A program made the position numbers and the translations under genes. From the NCBI GenBank assembly GCA_025920305.1, contig JAPDMB010000015.1, forward strand, positions 1 to 11,326: a stretch of 11,326 bases of DNA, read 5' to 3'. Positions 6,577 through 11,326 of this stretch are shown one piece after another (position 1 is the first letter of the stretch; each line of letters opens with the position of its first letter). The notes beneath the pieces are model-generated. The model worked only from the letters and a program-made list of their open reading frames with translations, had not been told where the DNA came from and did no database searches. This stretch comes from Candidatus Parvarchaeota archaeon (lineage in GTDB: Archaea; Nanobdellota; Nanobdellia; Parvarchaeales; Parvarchaeaceae).

Positions 6577-6638
6577 CAATTATCTTAGTCAGGTCCGTAT
6601 TTATCTTTGTTGGTGCGTATATTATACTGCGCTGAGCT

Positions 6639-7364
6639 ATGGATATAGACGATATCCCTTTCACCTTCACCAAAGGGCGCAGGCATGCGACTCTGGATGA
6701 ATATGGGATAATAGGGGACATCCACCTGGGCTTTGAAAGGGAGATGGAGAGGCTGGGATACAATGTAGGAAGGCTGACAGACATCATAATAGACGAGATC
6801 CTCAGGATCAAGTCAAAGAAGCTGATAATATTAGGCGATATAAGGTCGGACTATGGCCCGGTGGCGATGTATGAGAGAGGGGTAATTTTCAAGCTCTTAA
6901 AAGCGTTATCAAATTCATTCGAGGAGGTCATCATCACCAAGGGCAACCATGACAGCGGTATAGACAGGTTCACATCGAAGTTCAGAAATGTGAAACTAGT
7001 CCAGGAGTTCCTATACAAAAATATATGTTTTTTGCATGGATATAAGATGCCTTCAAAAGCAGCTGCGGCCTCCTCAGACATGCTTGTTTTAAGTCATCTC
7101 CATCCTGTGCTGTTCTTTAGAGACTCTAACGGCGTGGCATATAGGGAGGACTGCTGGCTTTTCTTCGATCTGAACCTTCCAAGGGAGGACTACAGGGAGA
7201 ACAGGATGAAATACGGCTTCGTTTTTCCCTCCTTTAACAGGTTCATAGGAGGTACGGACGACTTCAGGAGGAGAGGGATAATCAGATATGCGGATAACAT
7301 CCAGGCGATGACCATGAACCTCATAATAGTCAACACGAACAGTCTGAAGTACAGATACAGATGA
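6639..7364 (+). CDS. Calcineurin-like metallophosphoesterase, COG1407 (ICC-like) type
   Basis: This 241-residue metal-dependent phosphoesterase shows the fold's motifs in order: GDIHLG (26-31, D27 and H29 metal ligands), ILGDIRSDYG (64-73, bridging D67), KGNHDSG (101-107, N103 and H104), FLHGY (131-135) and LSHLHP (151-156). The spacing and the GDIHLG...HLHP style match COG1407, a predicted phosphoesterase group widespread in archaea and found near Lhr-type helicases in bacteria. The natural substrate is not known; nucleic acids or nucleotides are possible. The upstream gene is a divergent SWIM protein 62 bases away, sharing the intergenic promoter region 6577-6638. Stop codon TGA; 43 bases to the SPFH gene. 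Confidence 0.88.
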   Translation: MDIDDIPFTFTKGRRHATLDEYGIIGDIHLGFEREMERLGYNVGRLTDIIIDEILRIKSKKLIILGDIRSDYGPVAMYERGVIFKLLKALSNSFEEVIITKGNHDSGIDRFTSKFRNVKLVQEFLYKNICFLHGYKMPSKAAAASSDMLVLSHLHPVLFFRDSNGVAYREDCWLFFDLNLPREDYRENRMKYGFVFPSFNRFIGGTDDFRRRGIIRYADNIQAMTMNLIIVNTNSLKYRYR

Positions 7365-7377
7365 AGATTTCACAAAG

Positions 7378-7386
7378 GTTAAATTC
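7378..7386 (+). promoter_or_regulatory. TATA-like box of the SPFH gene
   Basis: GTTAAATTC is centred exactly 26 bases before the ATG at 7408, predicting a leaderless transcript separate from the phosphoesterase. Confidence 0.45.
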
Positions 7387-7407
7387 AGAGAAAATCATAT
7401 CTATCAT

Positions 7408-8343
7408 ATGGGACCTGGTGAGTTCTGGGCGTTCATAGCGGCGATAATCGCCATAGTCGTGCTCTTCTTCTTAGGTATGTACATGCAGATAGCATATGCT
7501 CTATTCCTGATCCTCTTAGTCGCTCTAATAGCAGTGCTGTTCTTCGTCGGTTTCGTGAAGAAGTACACACAATTTGAAAGGGGAGTAATATTCAGGCTGG
7601 GCAAGTTCAACAGGATAGCAGGTCCTGGATGGGCGATCGTCATCCCATTCTTCGAGCAGGAGTATAAGAGAGTGGACGTGAGGGTGAAGATGATGGATGT
7701 CCAGTCGGATGAGGCATTCACACAGGATGACATAAGGCTCTCCATAAGCGGGACCATATACTACCAGATAAAGGACCCGGAGAAGGCGACCTTGCAGATA
7801 GACAACTATGGGCAGGGACTAAATACGCTTATACAGTCGACGATCAGGAATACGGTGGCCGGGATGACCATGAGGCAGGTGTTCGGAAATATCGACAGGC
7901 TGAACGATATAATGACTGATGCGATAAGGCACGCCACATACCAGTGGGGCATAGATGTCCCAATGGTGCAGCTCAGGACGGTCTCTCCTCCTCAGGAAGT
8001 CGTGCAGGCGATGATACAGCCTGAGATATCCGCTAATCTGCTTCAAGCCCAGAGGTTCAAGGCAGACGCGCAGAAGATCGTGATGGAAGCTATAGGCGAA
8101 GGAGGAAAGGCGTTGGATGACAGGTCTATAATGTATCTGTATCTGCAGGCTCTGAAGCAGATGGGCGAGTCGAGCTCATCGAAGATAGTGCTCCCTATGC
8201 AGTTCTTTCAGGGTTTGGGAGGCATGGCAGGCGGATTGGCGGGATTGTCGACTGCAGCCATAGCCTCGTTAGGCGGGCAGCAGAACGTACAGAATGTGAT
8301 CGATTCCATAAAGCAGAAGATCGCGGAAGCCGGCAAGACATGA
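7408..8343 (+). CDS. SPFH-domain (stomatin/prohibitin-like) membrane protein
   Basis: SPFH proteins form large membrane-bound rings that organise lipid microdomains and help membrane protease quality control. This 311-residue example has two hydrophobic segments (about 6-24 and 27-49) and then the SPFH domain (about 50-220): QFERGVIFRLGKFNRIAGPG (55-74), VIPFFEQEYKRVDVR (78-92), QDDIRLSISGTIYYQIKDP (106-124), TIRNTVAGM (145-153) and WGIDVPMVQLRTVSPP (180-195). The usual coiled-coil arm (about 200-250) is short, followed by a Gly/Ala-rich stretch (268-290) and an amphipathic C-terminal helix. Archaeal and bacterial stomatins are usually encoded beside an NfeD protease or membrane partner; none is adjacent here. 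Stop codon TGA. Confidence 0.92.
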   Translation: MGPGEFWAFIAAIIAIVVLFFLGMYMQIAYALFLILLVALIAVLFFVGFVKKYTQFERGVIFRLGKFNRIAGPGWAIVIPFFEQEYKRVDVRVKMMDVQSDEAFTQDDIRLSISGTIYYQIKDPEKATLQIDNYGQGLNTLIQSTIRNTVAGMTMRQVFGNIDRLNDIMTDAIRHATYQWGIDVPMVQLRTVSPPQEVVQAMIQPEISANLLQAQRFKADAQKIVMEAIGEGGKALDDRSIMYLYLQALKQMGESSSSKIVLPMQFFQGLGGMAGGLAGLSTAAIASLGGQQNVQNVIDSIKQKIAEAGKT

Positions 8344-8385
8344 ATGGATCACAGCAATGGGAACCTATTGAAAGGTCTAGAATCA

Positions 8386-8394
8386 TTATTTATT
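8386..8394 (+). promoter_or_regulatory. Candidate TATA box of the aRF1 gene
   Basis: TTATTTATT is centred at 8390, predicting transcription from about 8416. The first AUG of such an mRNA would be 8418 (a four-codon ORF), not the aRF1 AUG at 8425. Confidence 0.4.
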
Positions 8395-8417
8395 GGCGGG
8401 TAGTCTACAATTATAAA

Positions 8418-8432
8418 ATGAGTTATGGATAA
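8418..8432 (+). other. Minimal upstream ORF (MSYG-stop) overlapping the aRF1 start
   Basis: ATG AGT TAT GGA TAA begins 7 bases before the aRF1 ATG (8425) and ends with TAA at 8430-8432, out of frame with aRF1. Whether it is translated is unknown. Its place at the predicted 5' end makes it a possible control element. Confidence 0.3.
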
Positions 8433-9507
8433 GAAGGAATTCGAGGCTCTGAACACACTCAAATACTTGGAGGGTATAAAAGGCAGGCATACCGAACTTG
8501 TCAGCGTTTACATACCTGCAGGGTTCAGTCTGGATATAATAAGGAACCACCTGTCCGATGAGAGAAACACTGCCTCCAATATAAAGGATAGGAACAACCG
8601 GAAGAATGTGATAACTGCGCTGGATAAGGTGATAAACGAACTTAAACTGATCGGACAGACCCCTCCCAACGGCTTGGTTATCTTCTGCGGAAACGTCTCT
8701 GATAAGGAAGGCGAGCCGGACATAAGGCTGTGGAGCATGGAGCCGCCTGAAAGATCCGATATAAGGATCTACAGATGCGATCAGCAGTTCGTCACGCAGC
8801 CTCTTAAGGATATGTTCAGCAAAACCAATGTTTACGGTTTGCTTGTCATGGACAATAGGGAGGCGACGATAGGGCTCCTCGACGGGAGCAGCATCAGCGT
8901 GCTGAAGCGGATAAAGTCGCTCGTACCGGGAAAATTCTCCAAAGGAGGGCAGTCAGCCATGCGTTTCACGAGGGAAAGAGAGGGGCTGATAAGGGATTTC
9001 TACAAGGAGATAGGAGAGGCGATGAAAGATCTTCTCTCCGACCGAGGGATAGCCGGCCTTATAATAGGAGGACCAGGTCCTGCCAAGGACAATTTTGTCG
9101 AGGGCGGGTTTCTTCCATCGACCTTCAAGGTACTCGGAGTAAGAAATGTTGGAGATACCGACCAGAATGGATTGGATGAGCTGATAGAGAAAAGCAAGGA
9201 CATACTGGTAAACGTAAGAAGGCTCGAGGAGAGGGACTACGTGCAGAAACTGCTTGGTAGCATCGCCAAAAACGATAGGATGTCGGTCTATGGGGAGTCA
9301 GAGACGAAGGCTGAATTAGAGGCCGACAACGTGGATACGCTGCTTATCTCTGAGGGGCTTGACGAGCAGAGAAAGAACGATCTGTACTACATAGGGAATG
9401 AGAGGGGAGCAAAGGTGGAGATAATATCGCTCAACTCCGGCGACGGGCTCCAGCTGTACAATCTGGGCGGAGTAGCAGCGCTCCTGAAGAGGCCTTCTAA
9501 GGGATGA
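8425..9507 (+). CDS. prf1: Archaeal peptide chain release factor 1 (aRF1/eRF1), TASNIKD variant without minidomain
   Basis: aRF1 reads all three stop codons in the ribosomal A site and triggers peptide release. Domain 1 holds the decoding motif TASNIKDRNNRK (49-60), with Asp55 replacing Ser of the near-universal NIKS, and Y-x-C-x3-F intact (YRCDQQF, 116-122). Domain 2 holds the catalytic loop KGGQSAMRF (173-181), with GGQ at 174-176. Domain 3 (about 240-360) ends in VEIISLNSGDGLQLYNLGGVAALL, as expected, but goes from LLISEGL (306-312) to that segment through only about 18 residues. Typical aRF1 is about 410-420 residues and has a minidomain there, often with zinc cysteines; the 360-residue length fits its loss. 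Stop codon TGA. Five bases separate it from the convergent membrane gene. Confidence 0.96.
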   Translation: MDKKEFEALNTLKYLEGIKGRHTELVSVYIPAGFSLDIIRNHLSDERNTASNIKDRNNRKNVITALDKVINELKLIGQTPPNGLVIFCGNVSDKEGEPDIRLWSMEPPERSDIRIYRCDQQFVTQPLKDMFSKTNVYGLLVMDNREATIGLLDGSSISVLKRIKSLVPGKFSKGGQSAMRFTREREGLIRDFYKEIGEAMKDLLSDRGIAGLIIGGPGPAKDNFVEGGFLPSTFKVLGVRNVGDTDQNGLDELIEKSKDILVNVRRLEERDYVQKLLGSIAKNDRMSVYGESETKAELEADNVDTLLISEGLDEQRKNDLYYIGNERGAKVEIISLNSGDGLQLYNLGGVAALLKRPSKG

Positions 9508-9512
9508 GGAGT

Positions 9513-10061
9513 CTAGAGCTTCCCAACGAAGGCATTCACGATACCCTGCACAGCCGGATACAGCGTCTGCACATGGACGAAAACGAGGTATATCATCGCT
9601 ATAGTCACGGCAAGGTCGATGATTATAGGTACGAGATCGATGATCGGTATCAGCAGCACCGGCCAAAGTATCCTGTTTATGATGAATTTCACGGCATGCA
9701 GACCAACAAGAAGCAGCACCATCCCGCCGCTCAGGACCGTTATCTCTGCGACAGATTTTATACCCTGAAAGAGGAGGGTTACTGCAGCATAGACTATCAC
9801 GCCTGGAAGACCGGTGGAGATCAGCAGGAAGGAGATCGGGAGGGGTGCATAAGCTGAGAGGCTGGACGTAACGATAAGGAGCGAGACGCCAAGCATCGCG
9901 AGGGCGAATATTCCTTCCACAATTATCCTCTTAGGGATGAGTTCTGCGAACAGGAGGATCAGCAGATAACCTGCAGCCCAGATCAGATTAACCTTGAAAA
10001 ATGCGTATAGCGACACTATGAGCAGAAGGCCCAGCGCATACAGGTAGAGGAGCAGTTTCAT
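9513..10061 (-). CDS. Unrecognised polytopic membrane protein
   Basis: Family not recognised. The 182 residues are almost wholly hydrophobic, with about six predicted membrane segments: 2-20, 24-42, 48-66, 74-99, 105-127 and 132-165. Charged residues are few: E40, K44 and R45 (ELIPKRIIVEG loop), E49, K102, E106, K125, R130, D142 and D149. Two intramembrane or edge aspartates in PIIDLVPIIIDL (139-150) could matter for transport or structure. Start ATG 10061 has a TATA-like box about 26 bases upstream and no Shine-Dalgarno, so it is probably leaderless. Stop codon TAG lies 5 bases past the convergent aRF1 stop. It diverges from the unknown soluble gene at 10163. Nothing supports a specific function. 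Confidence 0.75.
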   Translation of the reverse strand: MKLLLYLYALGLLLIVSLYAFFKVNLIWAAGYLLILLFAELIPKRIIVEGIFALAMLGVSLLIVTSSLSAYAPLPISFLLISTGLPGVIVYAAVTLLFQGIKSVAEITVLSGGMVLLLVGLHAVKFIINRILWPVLLIPIIDLVPIIIDLAVTIAMIYLVFVHVQTLYPAVQGIVNAFVGKL

Positions 10062-10081
10062 GTAGTAATAATCATTTCAGT

Positions 10082-10090
10082 ATAATAAAA
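10082..10090. promoter_or_regulatory. TATA-like box in the divergent region 10062-10162
   Basis: ATAATAAAA (TTTTATTAT on minus) is centred 25 bases before the membrane-protein ATG at 10061, predicting a leaderless transcript. On plus, the same A/T tract would start RNA near 10112, just before the small ORF at 10119. A second plus candidate, CTTTAAGA at 10103-10110, would start near 10132. Confidence 0.45.
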
Positions 10091-10118
10091 ATCAGACGGC
10101 TGCTTTAAGATAAGGATT

Positions 10119-10205
10119 ATGCCTGTAGAAAGGAATAAATTAGCGGAGGGGATAGATAAGATATGGAACTGCTTGCAAAAGACAGCCTTATGCTGCAGAA
10201 TATGA
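10119..10205 (+). other. 28-codon ORF overlapping the start of the 10163 gene in another frame
   Basis: ATG 10119 opens a 28-residue frame (MPVERNKLAEGIDKIWN...CCRI) that ends at TGA 10203-10205 after entering the next gene in a different frame. Its first 15 residues read like a natural amphipathic N-terminus and would join smoothly to the downstream protein if one base were added near 10160. It is either the true N-terminus behind a frameshift or sequence error, a leader peptide, or chance. Confidence 0.3.
10145..10151 (+). promoter_or_regulatory. Shine-Dalgarno candidate for the 10163 gene
   Basis: GGAGGGG lies 11 bases before ATG 10163, at the long end of usable spacing. It supports starting at 10163, where an in-frame TAA at 10157-10159 prevents any longer frame. 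It also codes for AEG in the overlapping small ORF. Confidence 0.45.
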
Positions 10206-10741
10206 TAAAGGAAACGCTTGTCAGCGTGGTCGGGAAGGAGAGAGCTGAAAGCATCTTCAGTACCTTCATGCTTGACGGCGGAAAACTGGGCGAACTGATA
10301 CGCTCTATTACAGACCTGCTGAGAAAAGCAGGCTACGTGAACGAACTCAATAGATTCATAGAGAAGCTCAACGACAGATTCTATGAGGTTATAAAGGTGG
10401 AGGTCATCCCGGATAAGATCAGCCTGCCGAAGCATCTTGCAGAAGACGTAAGCGTCATCATAGAGAACGGACTTGACATACCTTTGGTCTTCACGGTCAC
10501 ACTCGAGGACAAGGACAACTTCCTCGATATAATCTATGAGAGGCGGGAGGAAGTCTACACAAACTCCGTCAGACAGGAGGCGATAATAGATTCTGGTAAG
10601 GAGGGAAGGTTCAAATTCAAGCTCTTCAATGCAAGGGACTACGGGATGGTTCTGACCACCCTGTTCATACTGGTGAGATCTAGGGAGATAGAAGGGCTCA
10701 ATATGGTAAAGAAGATACAGATAGACGTGCTAGCTGACTGA
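10163..10741 (+). CDS. Unrecognised soluble protein, helical N-half and beta-rich C-half
   Basis: Family not recognised. The 192 residues have no membrane segment. Residues 1-78 look like several amphipathic helices (MLQNMIKETLVSVVGKERAE, GKLGELIRSITDLLRKAGY, ELNRFIEKLNDRFYEV). From about 78 on the pattern is strand-like: VIKVEVIPDKISLPK, then DVSVIIENGLDIPLVFTVTLED (95-116) and GRFKFKLFNARDYG (148-161), ending MVKKIQIDVLAD. The phrase 'ENGLDIPLVFTVTLED' resembles Ig-like or arrestin-type beta-sandwich repeats that bind protein partners, but this is impression only. An in-frame stop at 10157 and GGAGGGG upstream support this start. However, a 28-codon frame starting at 10119 could be its lost N-terminus. 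Its last 12 bases overlap the 3' end of rps3ae. Confidence 0.72.
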   Translation: MELLAKDSLMLQNMIKETLVSVVGKERAESIFSTFMLDGGKLGELIRSITDLLRKAGYVNELNRFIEKLNDRFYEVIKVEVIPDKISLPKHLAEDVSVIIENGLDIPLVFTVTLEDKDNFLDIIYERREEVYTNSVRQEAIIDSGKEGRFKFKLFNARDYGMVLTTLFILVRSREIEGLNMVKKIQIDVLAD

Positions 10742-11287
10742 TGATCTGCTGGCCTTAGCCTTCTCCAGCATCCTGATCTCAAAGTTCCTCACCGGATAGA
10801 TCTTGTTCAGTTTCTTATGGAACTCGGTCTGGATCTTGCTGTTCAATATGTCGACTATCAGGTCTTTCAGCTTGTAATCCTTCAAGGCGTCAGCCGTCAA
10901 TTTGGATATATTCTCCATCAGCAGCTTTGAATATCTCCTGTTCGCCTTGCTGATTATGCATATGTATTTCAACTTGAACGGCCTGCCCTCGATAGATACA
11001 GGTACCACAATATCTATCTTGTGTATATTGTGCCTGACCATCCTGCTCATCCACTCCCTCGTCATGATCAGAGCGTCCACATCAGCAGTGCACGTGCTCT
11101 GGTCCTTGATGCCTGTTATAACGAACTCAATCTTATAACCGAACTTCTGCTTCACGTCCTTCACAGCCGAGGCTGAAATCTTTATCTTCTTGCCTATGAG
11201 ATTCTCTCCAGAACCGTAGACCTCTCCTATAAGGAGATCCTCCATGTCCGGATATATGACCTTATACCAGCTGTAATTCAGCTTCAT
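10730..11287 (-). CDS. rps3ae: 30S ribosomal protein S3Ae (eS1)
   Basis: eS1 lies at the platform of the small subunit near the mRNA exit, a site also used by initiation factors. The 185 residues match the family: SWYKVIYPDM (6-15), LIGEVYGSGENLIGKKIKIS (19-38), TREWMSRMVRHNIHKIDIVV (76-95), then FHKKLNKIYPVRNFEIRMLEK near the C-terminus, matching the family KIYPLR..EIR. The basic N-terminal tail usually preceding K.WY is nearly absent, so the protein is short. ATG 11287 overlaps the stop of an upstream gene (ATGA), and GGTGGT lies about 8 bases upstream. The frame stays open to the window edge, but that extension uses CGC, GGT and CAA codons unlike the neighbours, so it is not preferred. Stop codon TAG, overlapping the convergent gene by 12 bases. 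Confidence 0.93.
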   Translation of the reverse strand: MKLNYSWYKVIYPDMEDLLIGEVYGSGENLIGKKIKISASAVKDVKQKFGYKIEFVITGIKDQSTCTADVDALIMTREWMSRMVRHNIHKIDIVVPVSIEGRPFKLKYICIISKANRRYSKLLMENISKLTADALKDYKLKDLIVDILNSKIQTEFHKKLNKIYPVRNFEIRMLEKAKASRSSVS

Positions 11288-11326
11288 AACTTGACCACCA
11301 GCCTGGCGTTTTCTATCGTGTAATTG
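11284..11326 (-). CDS. C-terminal end of an unidentified gene upstream of rps3ae
   Basis: The last 13 codons before TGA (11284-11286) read NYTIENARLVVKL, with ATA and AGG codons typical of this genome. The TGA overlaps the S3Ae ATG as ATGA, a hallmark of translational coupling, so the two genes probably form one transcript. In some archaea the KEOPS subunit Pcc1 gene precedes rps3ae, but 13 residues are too few to assign it here. Confidence 0.5.
   Translation of the reverse strand, partial: NYTIENARLVVKL

Noticed and set aside
6250..6588. 112-codon plus-strand frame opposite the SWIM gene
   Set aside because: The minus-strand frame has a complete CxCx9CxH SWIM motif, so the plus frame is its shadow.
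3616..8408. Exact 11-base match GGGTAGTCTAC at 3616-3626 and 8398-8408
   Set aside because: In about 11 kb several unrelated 11-mer pairs are expected by chance. One copy overlaps a stop codon and there is no shared context.
9504..9857. 117-codon plus-strand frame after aRF1
   Set aside because: It lies antisense to the hydrophobic membrane protein and has a low-complexity His/Asp/Tyr-rich composition typical of a shadow of hydrophobic codons.
11288..11326. N-terminal extension of S3Ae through the open frame to the window edge
   Set aside because: The frame has no upstream ATG in the window and uses atypical codons, while the overlapping frame reads naturally and ends in ATGA at the S3Ae start.

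Overview
The window is archaeal. It carries archaeal/eukaryotic-type ribosomal proteins (uS10, L7Ae/eL8, eS28, eL24, S3Ae/eS1), an eRF1-type release factor (aRF1), A/T-rich TATA-like boxes about 26 bases before start codons, many apparently leaderless genes, and heavy use of ATA and AGG/AGA codons. Compact genes, divergent versions of core proteins (a short aRF1 with a changed NIKS motif, an eL24 missing one zinc cysteine) and a pair of unrecognised cysteine- and sequon-rich surface proteins suggest a small-genome archaeon, perhaps DPANN/Micrarchaeota-like. That placement is inference.

Layout. Positions 1-162 (minus) hold the start of a two-helix ion-channel-like protein cut by the window edge. 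rps10 (minus) and the L7Ae-S28e-L24e operon (plus) diverge from one palindromic TATA box. Two secreted or membrane-anchored surface proteins follow on plus (1503-3537). A convergent CPA1-type cation/proton antiporter and a ferritin-like/VIT1 fusion lie on minus (3623-6148). A 91-residue SWIM zinc-finger protein (minus) diverges from a COG1407-type metallophosphoesterase (plus), followed on plus by an SPFH/stomatin protein and aRF1. A hydrophobic unknown membrane protein (minus) converges on aRF1 and diverges from an unrecognised soluble protein (plus). The latter overlaps tail-to-tail with rps3ae (minus), whose start overlaps the stop of a further gene running off the right edge.

Function. 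Translation genes (five ribosomal proteins and the termination factor) are interspersed with envelope and transport functions: ion channel, antiporter, metal transporter, SPFH scaffold and surface proteins. All three stop codons are used at the gene ends visible here (TGA 10, TAG 4, TAA 2), which matters because aRF1 has unusual decoding and C-domain features. No tRNA, rRNA, CRISPR, insertion sequence or phage gene was seen. No gene-free stretch exceeds 300 bases; the longest gaps are 4823-5011 (antiporter promoter and repeated GTTAAC sites) and 6149-6300 (VIT promoter, otherwise nothing recognised).

The most interesting points are the aRF1 with TASNIKD instead of TASNIKS and no C-domain minidomain, a four-codon upstream ORF overlapping its start, the degenerate channel filter at the left edge, and the possible frameshifted start of the unknown gene at 10163.
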